In this document: positions 23,086-36,400 of the stretch, piece by piece
Layout: every line of letters begins with the position of its first letter
Position numbering within the stretch: the stretch's first letter is position 1
From: Portulaca oleracea
Taxonomy: Eukaryota > Streptophyta > Magnoliopsida > Caryophyllales > Portulacaceae
DNA length: 64,000 bases
Assembly (NCBI GenBank): GCA_029582165.1
Contig: CM055889.1
Location: 31,224,927-31,288,926 of the forward strand
Direction of reading: 5' to 3'
Translations under genes and position numbers: made by a program
Notes under the pieces: model-generated
What the model was told of the DNA's origin: nothing
Database searches by the model: none
The model's input: the letters and a program-made list of their open reading frames with translations, nothing else

Positions 23086-23935
23086 GTTTTTCTAAAGTGG
23101 GTAAAACTTGAAAAAAAGTTTAGTGTGCTTTAAAATTTTTGGAAGGAAAACAAATTTTTACTTTATATTATTAAGTCATTCTTTTTTAGGCATAATGCAT
23201 TGCATATACCGGGGCACTCTCTTGACACGTAATATGTCGTAGGAGCACATAAATCGGCGGTATTAGGCTTTTCCTCTTTTAACCACAAAAATAACCCATG
23301 GGATGTCGGACCGGCTATACTCAATTGGTGCATTTATACCGAGAGAGCATTAGTCACCATATCCACTCATGCATCACTCTACGAGGTCTCTACTCGAGCC
23401 TCCAAGAGCAACAACCCACACATTCAAGTTGCCTTTACAACAAGAATGCACCGGGGCGAGTACATGAGTCGCTAAGCCTTATCCGCCAATAAACCCTTTT
23501 GTACATAGAGCCTTGGTTTAGGATTCCCCTTGTTCATATGTATGCTATGTGCTATGTGTATAAATTCGTTGTAAAGAGTCGACCTAAGTTTAGGAGTGTT
23601 GTTCTAGTCCGTATAATAATCATTGGGCTGAGAAGAGTTATATTTACCAACTAAGTTAATTAACCTCAAAAATTATGGTTAACCCAGTGGTTGGGCCCAT
23701 TTATATATAAAGGTTAATTTTCTTGGTCCATAAAGTGAACTCCACTCGCCTTTGATGATTCTATTTGGGCCTTTATGACATTTCCTTAACAAAGGTCCAA
23801 TAAACCTGATTAAAAGTCAAAATAAAGTTAGTGGGTAAAGTCTTAGACTACATAATAATCACCAGGCTAGAGTAAATTAATTTATCAGCTTAATTATCGA
23901 ATTTGTCATGCTTATGATCGACCTGTGGTTAAAAG

Positions 23936-25039
23936 TTTTATAAAATATTTTAATCCAAACCTATGAATAAATGTTTTATAAAATATTTTTCTTACACCTA
24001 GACTTGAACCTTGGTTAAAAGTTTAAAAGTTAAAGGAGTTTACCACTTAGCTACCCCTTCTTGAGTGATATAAATGTATAATTAAAATATAACAAACTCA
24101 TGCATGTAGGTTGCAAATATTAATATATAATTAAAATAATATTCATTAGCTTTTTATAAAAAATATTCATTTGTTAGTATTTCTTCCACTAAATTGGAAC
24201 AAGACCACCAAAAGGAAAAAAAATTAAGAGAAAGAAATATTTGAGAGGTTAGGTTTTCCCAAACCTAACTCCAAACCTACGAATAAATGTTTTTAACAAA
24301 AAAAAGAAATATTTTAATCCACCAAGATTTGAACCTTGGTTGAAATCATATAATGATTTGTTGAGGATGGTAGTCACTTATTAGCTACCACATCTTCCAT
24401 ATGATAAATTTTAACAAAAATAAATAAAATCTTAGATATAGGTTACAACTAATAATAAAAAAATAAGTCTCTAGCTTTTTATACATAATTTTTTTTTAAA
24501 AAAAAATCATTACTTAATATTTCTTCCACCAAATTTACTATTATAATATATGAATCTCATTATAAAAAAATATATTAAAGAAAAATATAAGAGATAATAA
24601 AGTGTAAAACTCCCACTAAAAAAACTAAATTATTGTATTATGTTTTCTTTTTGATGATTGTAAAAATAAAATAAAAGTTTATTAACATTATATTGCGATA
24701 GAAAATGTAAATTAAAAATTACATAAGTAACTTAGGTATCATATGGACTTAAAATGAATGTGAAAATACAAAGTATTAAAATTTGTCTCAATGTAAAAGA
24801 TAAAAATTTGAGATCATTATGATCATTAACAAAGAGTAAATATTATTTCTTATTCAAAAAATGTGAATGAATTACAAATAAGATCACCACCAAACACATA
24901 GATCGTAAGTTCATAAAAAAATTTGAACTTAAAATTCTTGATTTTTCAACTAAGTTAATTATACAAAACACATAATATAAAAATATTTATGTTATATTAA
25001 CACATAATTAAAATATTATTCATTAGCTTTTTATAAAAA
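23936..25039. repeat. A+T-rich intergenic repeats, target of the CACTA insertion
   Basis: A unit containing CTTGAACCTTGGTT, TTAGCTACC, CATTAGCTTTTTATA and TTTCTTCCACCAAATT recurs at about 23945-24240 and 24270-24700, with a partial third copy from about 24990. The third copy stops at 25039, where the CACTA unit begins, and resumes at 56844 (CCAAATTTACTATTATAATA). No gene is seen. Confidence 0.65.
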
Positions 25040-25067
25040 AAATAACCTATAGTCAGTGACAGATATA

Positions 25068-25245
25068 TTATCTGTTGGTAAAAGTGCATATTTACCAACA
25101 TATTAAATATTTGTTGGTATTATTAATAATTTACGACACCTATAATTCTGTTGGTAAATAATTATATTACCAACAGATAAAAATTAAATTGTTGGTATTA
25201 TGTTTATAGTACCAACAAATGAAATATGGGTTGGTGTTATAACGT
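25068..25245. repeat. Left subterminal repeats of the CACTA element
   Basis: CTGTTGGTA, ACCAACA, TGTTGGTA, ACCAACAGATA and ACCAACAAATG alternate in both orientations within 180 bp. These arrays are the transposase-binding regions in En/Spm-type elements. Confidence 0.75.
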
Positions 25246-25339
25246 CTTTTACGAACAGTTTATATATTTAGATAAAAACTAATGTTGGTATTTAATAAAG
25301 AGGCTCCATATACTAATTGAAAAAAAAAAAACCAAAGAA

Positions 25340-26148
25340 AACGTACACACAAGCCAAACTGGAAAGGATTGTTTGCGGTTTCAAACCCCTAATTCTCACT
25401 TCTCTGTATCTCCCCCCAACTCTCCCCCTAATTCTCCCTAATTTCTCACTGCCCTAGCAATTTCGAATCTCCTTTTCGCTCGTTTTCTTGTGAGTTCTTA
25501 TGCGTAATTTGTTCGCCGTAGGACTTGAAATCGAGGTTCTTCATCTCCTTTTCGCTCGTTTTCTCTCTCTAGATTCGAACTATTTATGCTGATTATTGTC
25601 AATTAGCCGTATATTTTTCGAATTCGTAGTCTTTTATAGCTCTAATTCGTAGTAATTGCCGGGGATTTAGTTTTATTCTAGCTTTGAATTTGATTTGATT
25701 TGGTTAATTTGGCTTATCTTGATTAATGATTTTGTTTCCGGTTAAATTTTTAATTGCGACTCATTTTGATGTGTTGTTGATCCAGAAGATGCATGGAAAA
25801 GGCTCCAAAGAGAAGTCGAGTGACGTTTCTGGAGATTTGAAAAGCCGCACTGACGATGCTTCCGCTATTAATGAGGACGACAAAAGGTTCGCGATAGGAT
25901 AGGACATAGGAGTCATTAGTGTAGCTTGTAGCTGGTAGGTGGTTGTTGCTTCGTGCATAGATATGTGCATCAATAGTGGTTTTTCTTATAAAGGAGAAAC
26001 TCAGGGGGTTTGATTGCTTCTCATTGGTGTGGTGTTGGGGTGTGCTGATGTGATATGGACAGGAAGGAGGTTGCAGCTTGTGGGCAGTGTGCTGTTTGCA
26101 CACTTAGAAGTAAGGTTGTGAAGGAAGGTTGAGAAACTCAGATGAATG

Positions 26149-26238
<90 letters not shown>

Positions 26239-26970
26239 CAGAAAATTGGACTGAAATCTTGGTTTGTGGATTCCAACAGATGTGGAAGATCAAGCGGCCA
26301 AGATATTAGTTGAAGAGCAAATGCAGATTACTACAATCCATAGTCTCGAAAAGGATATCTCTTCAGGTTTATTCTGTTTTGATTTCGCTAAGTTTACTTG
26401 CCTTTGGTGTGTCAATATTTGTGCATTTCATTTGATCCTGTTGTTATGGTTCCTTTCAAAGAAGCTGATTCATGATAGTACACGACAGCTTGCACAATTC
26501 ACCTTTTGTTTTTTGAGTCTTTTATTTGATGTATGTAGACACATTATCATTCAGTAAACAGGCATTTCATCGCCAATCATATGAAAGAGAAAAGAGAAGC
26601 ATAATCAGTGTGGTGCTTGTGAAATAGTGATAATGTTAACTTCCACTTTCTTGTAAGTAGTGATTGTATGGTTTTGAAGGATGCCTAATTTAATTTTTAT
26701 TCATTTATGTTTGCTGGTAGATCATGTGTGTGCTTTTATGTCAACCAGCGTTTGCTCGTTTGCTCAGCGTTTGTTTGCACAATTCACCTTCTTGTTCTAT
26801 ATATAATCGTTCAAATTTACTGTTGTTGCCATTCCTCGCAGTTATCCTATGCTCTGTATCTTGCTGTTGCTCTCCCTCTGGCTACTGCTTCCAGCGTCGT
26901 GTTCACGGAAATTTCCAAGGCTCCGTATCTTCGCTCCCATCTCTCTTTCCCTAAATCTGACACGAATTGA
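25340..26970 (+). pseudogene. Host-gene-like 5' region and exon pieces inside the CACTA element
   Basis: 25370-25600 looks like a plant 5' UTR: C/T-rich, with CCTAATTCTC and CTCTCTCTCT stretches and a TCTCCTTTTCGCTCGTTTTC word repeated twice (about 25470 and 25546). After a possible intron, ATG at 25789 opens a Lys/Ser/Asp-rich segment beginning MHGKGSKEKSSDV, up to a possible donor near 25887. A second open piece at 26276-26366 contains AAKILVEEQMQITTIHSLEK before a possible donor at 26367. I do not recognise the protein. The pattern suits a captured host gene fragment, but an old TNP-like gene of the transposon is not excluded. Confidence 0.4.
26151..26234. repeat. Compound microsatellite (TC)20(AC)22
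   Basis: Uninterrupted TC runs from 26151 to 26190 and AC from 26191 to 26234. Open frames across it are artefacts of the dinucleotides. Confidence 0.95.
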
Positions 26971-27096
26971 ATCGATTTGAATTCCAAGCTGAGAGAATCG
27001 ATTTCATTTTTTAGTAATTCTAGAGTACTTTCAAGCCTGATGCAAAATTTGACCTGTTTATTAGATGAGTTAAGCCGAACCAACTTGTTTCTCAAC

Positions 27097-30000
27097 TGTA
27101 ATAACCCGACCCTAACCCAGCGTAATTAAGCTAACGAATGCGTTTAATTAACCTAAATCACGCATTTCAATTCAGTTAACTGTTTGTGCTTTTGCAGGAC
27201 TCGAGCAGAACAACGACCATCGTACATTAGTCTAGTATGTTATGTATATAAATTACCTATGTGACAATTTTAGTTACTCAAATTAATCTCGGAATATCCG
27301 GGTTACTTACTTGGCCAAATTTTATCAAGTCGACCGATTGATCGGGTATTATTATTAATAATATTATTATTATTATTGTTATTATCATTCCTTTTTATTC
27401 CTTAAATTATTTAAGTTTCAATTTAGTTCACCTTTCCATTTTATCCCAAGTCTCCTTCTCTATTATTCTGATTTTATGAAATTTTATCCCGAGACCTTGA
27501 TTTATTTATGCTAGTGGGTTTTGGTAAAATAAAAATAAAATAAAAATTTAAGAAGGACCAAAGAGAAGTTATTGAGTGAGGCTTGTCATAATTGGTGGCT
27601 TGGTTGTTAATAAAAGAAAATATTCAACATTTAGTTCTCTTGAAAGAAAAAAAAAAACGTGAGTTGCTTTACTTTGCAATTCCTCCACTTCTCTTTCTCA
27701 TTCTTCAACCTTCTGGCGTGTCGACGGCCACCAAGAGGCCGCCCTATGCGCCGCCAGTATCCGCCAAGTCACCGGACGCCACCTTCCTTCCTCCCCATCC
27801 CTGACCTCTGTCTCTCTTTCTCGGGCTCTCTATCTCGGTTCAACAGCGTCCATCCGACCACCACCGTTCATCATCGTCGGCGTCGACGCTGGTCGACCGC
27901 CGCAGCGGGACACTACCTTCACCTCCTTGTTCCTCATTCCTTCTTCTCTCCTTTGAAGGTAAAAATCTTAACTCTCTCCCCTCTTTTCCATGGCCGTATT
28001 TTACATTATACATAGCTAATTTTGATGTATAGATTCTCAGTTGGTGTGATTTGGTTATAAATTGGATATGGAAATGACAAATTTTGGTAAATAAATGTGG
28101 AATGAGTTTGATTGTGGGTAATTGTTGTATGCATATTATTTTTGGGGCTCAAGATGCTCTTGATGTGAAGGTTACATTGTTGGATTATGTTGCATGTAGT
28201 TAAAATGGTGTGTAACTGAATCCAGTGGTGACAGTTGTGTATAAAAATGTTGAATCAAGTAAAGTATTTCTTGGTATTGTGGAAATTGTGAATATTAGGT
28301 CTTGCATGTGCTCTAAATGGCTTGAGACGAGTATGGATAAGTACTTGCTGCTGTGTTGGGGATGTTTCTCACTTAAGAACTCAAGTGGGGAAGTGTTTTA
28401 GAGTTAAAGGAATTAATAAAACAACAAAAGACGCCGAATATGTTATTTTGGGTTTAAATCTTTGTGTTATGAGTTTCCCAGGACAGCCAAGGTGTTTCTT
28501 GATCGAAATTTATTATGTAATGATTGTCCTAAATAATAGTTCTCATTTGGGCTTTGAATTTCGGGATTTCGATGTGTATAACTCGAGTTTTGACGATTTT
28601 AATTTGGGTGCCCTATTTTCATACGTTTTCTGGAACAGTAGATTCATGACCATTTTATGGTATTAAGGAGGTCTTAATAGCCTAAGTATTCAACATGAAA
28701 GTTGTAGTACGCGTTGCAAGCTTTCCCGAATGGGGTCTTTTGCGCTCATTCAATGTCGGAGTAAAAAGTTATGAACCATGGAAATTAGCCGATTACGTAT
28801 GTGCTACCCAGAATTTTTAAGTTATTAAGTCAGCATATTCAAGCCACTTTTTGAGGTTTTTCTAAGGATTTTATGGGGTTGTGGTAAACACAAGAGTTAT
28901 AGTATATGATTCAAGCTTTCCATAGACTACTCGCCAAAAAGAATTCGATGTCTAAATCTTAAGTTATAAATTCTCAAAGTTCCCTACCCGAATTGGAATT
29001 ACTGCAGGCCAGCCGTCATGATTGCTCATTTTCAAGCCTTTACACTACTTTTTGGCCTTAACTCTTAACTAGAGAGTTGTAGAAAATATTTTTAGATTTC
29101 CGAAAAGTCCTCTTATGAAATTTTTGGAGGTTTATAGAGAAAGTTATATCTTCTGCAAATTTACTACAAAGTTCGGAAAATTTCTCAAATCTTTGAATTA
29201 GTAGTTAGCTCTTATTAAGTTAATTAGGAGACTCCCTCCTTACCAAGAACCCAATTTGATTCACTTCATTGTTCTTATCTCAAGTACGGTTCAAGAGGTC
29301 GTTGCTGCTCCCTGTTCGAGTCCAGTCAAGGTTTCAAATCGCTTTATTTGCGGGTTCAAATGTACGCATATTGCCTGTACCCTTCTTAAACTCTTTTATT
29401 TGAGTTTATTAAGCAAGTGTAATGATATTGAGAATGAATAAGGTTTACTTGTTTTATCACGTAACTATGGCCCCGACCCATTGTTATTTATGCCATTGAG
29501 CACTCCCATAGTAAATACCTGACCTAGTGTGAACCCATCCGGATCTCCCGATCGGTCCGGGTATGCGCATACGGAGGTTTAGACCGATGATCGCAAAGCA
29601 GGGGACCATTAAAGATAATAATATGGCAAGCATGTTTATTGTTGTTTATTGTTTTATTGTTTTATTGTTGCAAATGAATTGAAATGCGCAGTATTAAATG
29701 AATTGTCTAAGTTTATTTTACTGTCCAGGGGTATGTGTATTGAGTTTCGACTCATTTGCCAATTGTTTTATGTTTTGTTTTAGGAAGTATGCCAAGGGGT
29801 AGCAACCTAATACCAGCAAGAGGTTCGTTTGATGGGAAGGTGAAAAGGCCATAAGCTATGCCGGGAAGTCACGTCCTTTGCATTTGATGTCAAGTTATTT
29901 TCATAAGTTTTTACTTGGGATTAATGAATTTAAGTGTAATTATAATTTTAGCTATGTATAAAGTTATCCTATGGTTTTGCTCTCTTATGGATGTTGGTAG

Positions 30001-30175
30001 TATACAAGTTTCCTTGGGTTTGTTGAGTTGTAATTAGAGTTTATTTATGGTTGTTAAGCCTTGTCCATATCTGTGGACAGTGATAATGCTTTCGGATTAT
30101 ATTTCCGTTGCGCTAATCGTTGGGTTATGAGGTAATTACTGATAATCTGGTGATCATGAATCTGGGGGTGTTACA
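27097..30175 (+). repeat. 5' LTR of element C (3079 bp)
   Basis: It starts TGTAATAACCCGACCC and ends GGGGGTGTTACA. It is nearly identical along its length to 33434-36556. The C-rich block at 27720-27960, rich in CCACC and TCCTT, looks like a plant 5' leader. Open frames here differ between the two LTRs and are not conserved, so I do not call genes. Confidence 0.9.
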
Positions 30176-30179
30176 GTTA

Positions 30180-30191
30180 TGGTATCAGAGC
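30180..30191 (+). other. Primer-binding site (initiator Met-tRNA) of element C
   Basis: TGGTATCAGAGC lies four bases after the LTR end. This 12-mer is the standard plant retrotransposon site complementary to the 3' end of initiator Met-tRNA. Confidence 0.9.
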
Positions 30192-33100
30192 AGAGATTCT
30201 GGAGTGGTTATGAGTTATTTAGGACATGAATGAGGGAAGACATAATTTGTATGAATTATCGTCCTTGGGATGTGAATAGTTGCCTTGAATGATTGAGTTG
30301 GGTTTATTTTAGGTACAAAGGTTGATCATAAGTTAAAGTTATAACAAGATCAAGTAAGACGTTTATAATAGGGATTATGGTAGAGATCTAGAGTTGAGTT
30401 ATGATTCTAGAGTATTTATATGTGTGGTTGGTTGATAAAGTTTATTAAGTTCAATACTTCATGACTCAAGTTGAAGGTTTTATTATTACTTATATGATCT
30501 TGTGGGTATTGGTAGGAAATCTCATCAATGGGAATGGATAGAGAATCAACTAACTTGGTTTGTGAGTCAATTAACATAGTGTGTTCATATAAGTTACTAA
30601 CTTCGTTATTTCCTTTGCTTTGATTCTCTTTTAAATGGCGCTTTCAAGGTTTTTGAACCATACTTGATCTTGACCCACCACAGGGGTAACATTTCTCTTC
30701 ATAACCAGGCTTTGAGAGTTCAGAATATAGATGCTGCTAAGCTACTTGTACCGGAGTGAGCACCTCCCCTATTCTTTTTATGTATAATTGGTTTGAAGAT
30801 CGAATTTTGTGTGTGAACAAATTAAAACTATTGGACTGTTGTTGGTTGTGGTTAAGTGGGCGTGTGACCCCTTATTGTACCAATGAGTTTAAATTGTCAT
30901 TTGCAGGTTTATAATAAGTGTGTTTAAGTTGGGATAGTCCATATTAGAGAGAAAATTCTGTTGAAATTTCCCTAAGATATTATGAAAAAAAAAGGAGTGC
31001 TTATGGTTTTCTAGTGGCCAAATAGTTTTTAAGGGTTTTTATTAGTGATTTAAGAGGTAGATTAAGAACCTTATAGACATAGGAGATATTTTAGAAGTAT
31101 TAGCATGGGCATAAGGATTCTAATTTCCTTTGCGACGCTATTATTATTATGATACCCATTTGTAATGAAGAACTCCAGAGGAAAGATAAATGTTGAGAAA
31201 GAGGAAATGTATGAAAGTGAAAATTTATTATTGTGAAAAAAAAAGAGAGAATGATGATGACATATGAGTATAGTTTATTTGAATAAGTATGAAGAAATTA
31301 CTTTGGGTAATATCTAGCATGATTATGGGATTTAAAAGTCCCTCCTTCATCCTTTATTCAGTTCGAATATTTATATGCCAAATAATTTCCCTTAAATAGC
31401 CTTTATGCAAATTCAAGCCTTTTTACCTAACCAACATACTCTATTTCCATTACATGAACCAATTGTCTTGTATTCTTGTTATAAACCCTCATGGTAAGTT
31501 TTCCTTCATCATCATATTTGAGAATCCAAATAAGTATTGGATATCTCATTCATTTAATTTGGGATCAAGTACTTTCAATGATCTTATTAGAAACTTGAAT
31601 GCAACATCATATATTCATGCTTGATCTGTAGTCATCTACCCAACCAATTTTAATCAATCCATTAATCTAAAGTGTACTCTCTTTCCCCCTAACATTGCGT
31701 TTACTCCATGACTTTTCGCAATGAATCCCACTTGATCATTTATCGTTGCTCACCTTTGCATGACCTTGTGATTTCCTTATTAGTTTATATTACTCATGTT
31801 AACCTATTATTAGATTGGATATGTTCTTACTCCCATCCCCAGATATATCCTTACGATCTTTGTCACAAACTCAATTAATTCTCTCATGGCTATTACCTTT
31901 CGTTTCAATTACTATCCTCTCCAATTAATTTGCACATTGAATTCAAAACTTACTCTCGATACCTATTGTAATTATTCAAGCTCAATATTTTATACCTTTT
32001 TGTTATTTCAAATAGTTACTAATAACTACTCCCTCCTTCCCAAATTAAGTGTCACTTGGGACACAATTTAAAAGACCAAAAAAACTTCCCATTTACATTA
32101 ATTTAGTGCATTGGAAATGTGGAAATGTTGAATAAAATGGTGAATAAAAAAGAAAAAATGTGAATAAAAAAGAAAAATGAATGAAAAAGATGTAATTAAT
32201 AATGTTAATTTGATAAATTAGTAATTAATGTGCTATTGGAAATATAAAGTGACAGATATTAAGGGAAAAAAGAAAGTTAGTTAAAGTGACAGATAATATG
32301 GGAAGGAGGGAGTACCATTTTGAATGATTCTTTGTTTATTACTTATGATCTCCACTATGGATTCTTGAATTTCAAATAATCTATACCCTTACATATTCAT
32401 TTTGATTTCTTATCACTTATACTATCCTTACTATTCCTTCATCACAATCATTATTCTTGCTCTGAAGCTCAAAAGTTCGTCTCGGCGCAATATATTTTTT
32501 TCTTTCTTTTTTTTCAAATTAATTCAAGTTAATTATTCCTTATTGTTTTACTAATGTATAGAATCATTATGATCACTATCATTTCTAATCATTTGTTATT
32601 AATCATCATTCTCATTCGATATTTACTTTGAACTCATAGGCTATCCACATTTCATCATGAAATATTAAAACCATCATTGTAGATCTTTGCTCCATCATTA
32701 TCCTTGATTTTCATAACTATACTTATTATCAGTCTTACCTTCTTATCTTTCCACTATCTTAATTATTCCCCACAACCACCTGTTTTATTACAATTTTCCT
32801 CCTTTATTATCATCAATTGAGGGGAAGGAGTGCTAGTGACCATGAAATGAGGTGAATTATAGGAAATATAAAAGCCTTATGAGTGAATGTAATAAGATAC
32901 TGGGAGGATGATACATAGCTTTTTTTAGGGGTCTTTATGGTTGCCAGTGAAGAATCGTGCAATATAAGTAACGGATTCTGGGGAAGTATACAAGGACCTT
33001 GAGTACTAGGTGATTTGAGATTATCCTATATGTTGGTTTAGTAATATAAAATACTTAGAGAGTTCATGAGTTGCCTTAGAAGGAGTTGAAGCACGGTGGG

Positions 33101-33417
33101 CCCAAGATATAGAGATATGCATTATGAACTTATTATATGTCAAGGAGACAAAATAGGTCAACCCAAATAACCTAATTGATTGAAACCCAATGTGTAAGTA
33201 GTTGGTAAGATTAGTATTCAAAGGAAATAAGCCTATTTCAATAGTTTTGTGAGTATACGAGTTTGCAGTTCAAGGAGTAGCCCAACTCAATTACTTATTC
33301 AAAGATAGTGGCATTAAGCATAGTGACCAACAAAATTATGGCAATATGCCCAGAATGATATCAAGCCCACTTTCCCACTCAGTAATTACTTCTATCAAGT
33401 TTCGAGGACGAAACTTT
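30192..33417 (+). other. Non-coding interior of element C
   Basis: The interior is A+T-rich and has only short open frames broken by stops. No Gag zinc knuckle, protease, reverse transcriptase or integrase motif is visible on either strand. A Stowaway MITE is inserted at 32029-32312. The interior ends with a GGACGAAACTTTC-type segment and the polypurine tract. Confidence 0.7.
32029..32312. mobile_element. Stowaway MITE, 284 bp
   Basis: The ends are CTCCCTCCTTCCCAAATTAA and its inverse (ATATGGGAAGGAGGGAG), flanked by TA on both sides (32027-32028 and 32313-32314). TA target duplication and this terminus define Tc1/mariner-type Stowaway MITEs. It has no coding capacity. Confidence 0.92.
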
Positions 33418-33433
33418 CTTTAAGGGGGTAGAC
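33418..33433 (+). other. Polypurine tract of element C
   Basis: CTTTAAGGGGGTAGAC lies directly before the 3' LTR and would prime plus-strand DNA synthesis. Confidence 0.75.
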
Positions 33434-36400
33434 TATAATAACCTGACCCTAACCCAACGTAATTAAGCTAATTAATGAGTTTAATTAACCTAAATCGTGC
33501 ATTTCAATTCAGTTAACGTTTGTGTTTTTGCAGGACTCGAGCAAAGCAACGACCATCATATATTAGTTTAGTATGTTATGTATATAAATTACCTATGTGA
33601 CAATTTTAGTTACTCAAATTAATCTCGGAATATCCGGGTTACTTACTTGGCCAAATTTTATCAAGTCGACCGATTCATCGGGTATTATTATTAATAATAT
33701 TATTATTATTGTTATTATCATTCCATTTTATTCCTTAATTTATTTAAGTTTCAATTTAGTTCACCTTTCCATTTTATCCCAAGTCTCCTTCTCTATTATT
33801 TTGATTTTATGAAATTTTATCCCGAGACCTTGATTTATTTATGCTAGTGGGTTTTGGTAAAATAAAAATAAAATAAAAATTTAAGAAGGACCAAAGAGAA
33901 GTTGTTGTGTGAGGTTTGTCAAAATTGGTGGCTTGATTGTTAATAAAAGAAAATATTCAACATTTAGTTCTCTTGAAAGAAAAAAAAAATAAAACGTGAG
34001 TTGCTTTACTTTGCAATTCCTCCTCTTCTCTTTCTCATTCTTCAACCTTCTGCCTCCCCTCCCTGTCCATTTTAGCCAACGCACGCCACCGTCCACGGCC
34101 ACTAAGAGACCGCCCTATGCGCCGCCAGTATCCGCCAAGTCACCAGACGCCACCTTCCTTCCTCCCCATCCCTGACCTCTGTCTCTCTTTCTCGGGCTCT
34201 CTATCTCGGTTCGACAGCGTCCATCCGACCACCACCGTTCATCATCATCGACATCGACGTTGGTCGACCGCCGCAGCGCGACACCACCTTCACCTCCTTG
34301 TTCCTCATTCCTTCTTCTCTCCTTTGAAGGTAAAAACCTTAACTCTCTCCCCTCTTTTCCATGGCCGAAATTTACATTATACAAAGCTAATTTTGATGTA
34401 TAGATTCTCAGTTGGTGTGATTTGATTATAAATTAGATATGGAAATGATAAATTTTGGTAAATAAATGTGGAATGAGTTTGATTGTGGGTAATTGTTGTA
34501 CGCATATTATTTTTCGGGCTCAAGATGCTCTTGATGTGAAGGTTACATTGTTGGATTATGTTGCATGTAGTTAAAATGGTGTGTAATTGAATCCCGTGGT
34601 CACAGTTGTGTATAAAAATGTTGAATCAAGTAAAGTATTTCTTGGTATTGTGGAAATTGTGAGTATTAGGTCTTGCATGTGCTCTAAATGACTTGAGACG
34701 AGTATGCATAAGTACTTGCTGCTGTGTTGGGGATGTTTCTCACTTAAGAACTCAAGTGGGGAAGTGTTTTAGAGGTAAAGGAATTAATAAAACGACAAAA
34801 GACGCCGAATATGTGATTTTGGGTTTAAATCTTTGTGTTTTGAGTTTCTCGGGACAACCAAGGTGTTTCTTGATCAAAATTTATCATATTAGTGATAGTC
34901 CTAAATTATAGTTCTCATTTGGGCTTTGAATTTCGGGATTTCGATGTTTATAACTCGAGTTTTGACGATTTTAATTTGGGTGCCCTATTTTCATACATTT
35001 TCTGGAATAGTAGATTCATGACCATTTTAAGGTGTTAAGGAGGTCTTAATAGCCTAAGTATTCAACATGAAAGTTGTAGTAAGCGTTGTAAGCTTTCCGG
35101 AATGGGGTCTTGTGCGCTCATTCGATGTCGGAGTAAAAAGTTGTGAACCATGGAAATTAGCCAATTAAGTATGTGCTACCCAGAATTTTTAAGTTATTGT
35201 GTTATATTCAAGCCACTTTTTGAGGTTTTTTTAAGGATTTTATGGGGTTGTGGTAAACACAAGAGTTATAGTATATGATTCAAGCTTTCCATAGACTACT
35301 CGCCAAAAAGAATTCGATGTCTAAATCTTAAGTTATAAATTCTCAAAGTTCCCTACCCGAATTGGAATTACTGCAGGCCAGCCGTCATGATTGCTCATTT
35401 TCAAGCCTTTACACTACTTTTTGGCCTTAACTCTTAACTAGAGAGTTGTAGAAAATATTTTTAGATTTCCGAAAAGTCCTCTTATGAAATTTTTGGAGGT
35501 TTATAGAGAAAGTTATATCTTCCGCAAATTTACTGCAAAGTTCGGAAAATTTTTCAAATCTTTTAATTAGTAGTTAACTCTTATTAAGTTAATTAGGAGA
35601 CTCCCTCCATACCAAGAAACCATTTTGATTCACTTCATTGTTCTTATCTCAAGTACGGTTCAAGAGGTCGTTGCTGCTCCTTGTTCGAGTCCAGTCAAGG
35701 TTTCAAATCGCTTTATTTGCGGGTTCAAAGGTACACATATTGCCTGTACCCTTCTTAAACTCTTTTATTTGAGTTTATTAAGCAAGTGTAATGATATTGA
35801 GAATGAATAAGGTTTACTTGTTTTATCACGTAACTATGGCCCCGACCCATTGTTATTTATGCCATTGAGCACTCCCACAGTAAATACCTGACCTAGTGTC
35901 AACCCATCCGGATCTCCCGATCGGTCCGGGTATGCGCATACGGAGGCTTAGACTGATGATCGCAAAGCAGGGGACCATTAAAGATAATAATATGGCAAGC
36001 ATGTTTATTGTTCTTTTTTGTTGTTTATTATTTTATTGTTTTATTGTTGCAAATGAATTGAAATGCGCGGTATTAAATGAATTGTCTAAGTTTATTTTAC
36101 TGTCCAGGGGTATGCGTATTGAGTTTCGACTCATTTGCAAATTGTTTTATGTTTTGTTTTAGGAAGTATGCTAAGGGGTAGCAACCTAATACCAGTAAGA
36201 GGTCCGTTTGATGGGAAGGTGAAAAGACCATCAGCTATGCCAGGAAGTCACGGCCTTTGCATTTGATGTCAAGTTATTTTCATAAGTTTTAACTTGGGAT
36301 TAGTGAATTTATGTGTAATTATAATTTTAGCTATGTATAAAGTTATCCTATGGTTTTGCTCTCTTTTGGATGTGGGTAGTATACAAGTTTCCTTGGGTTT

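Larger units (their letters stand above)
14540..23935 (+). mobile_element. Element A: non-autonomous Tat/Ogre-like LTR element in circularly permuted order
   Basis: The parts in order are: second half of the leader (14540-16030), non-coding body and 3' region (16030-21171), one LTR (21172-23060), primer-binding site (23067-23085), first half of the leader (23061-23935). The leader halves align with consecutive parts of the leader of element B (23061-23935 with about 38429-39275; 14600-14760 with about 39430-39620). The LTR starts TGTAGACACC as in element B. No gag-pol reading frame is present. The left limit is approximate. See the finding on permutation for alternatives. Confidence 0.7.

Noticed and set aside
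25750..26103. Minus-strand open frame of 117 codons
   Set aside because: It has no recognised similarity and spans possible exon-intron borders of the plus-strand gene-like region.
26001..26276. Open frame with Cys-Val and Arg-Glu repeats
   Set aside because: It is a translation of the (TC)n(AC)n microsatellite.
27592..28666. Open frames in the element C LTR, also seen at 34117-34911
   Set aside because: They recur only because LTRs are duplicated; lengths differ between copies through stops, so there is no sign of selection.
30180..30191. Possible tRNA gene piece
   Set aside because: Only 12 bases match initiator Met-tRNA, right after an LTR; this is a primer-binding site.
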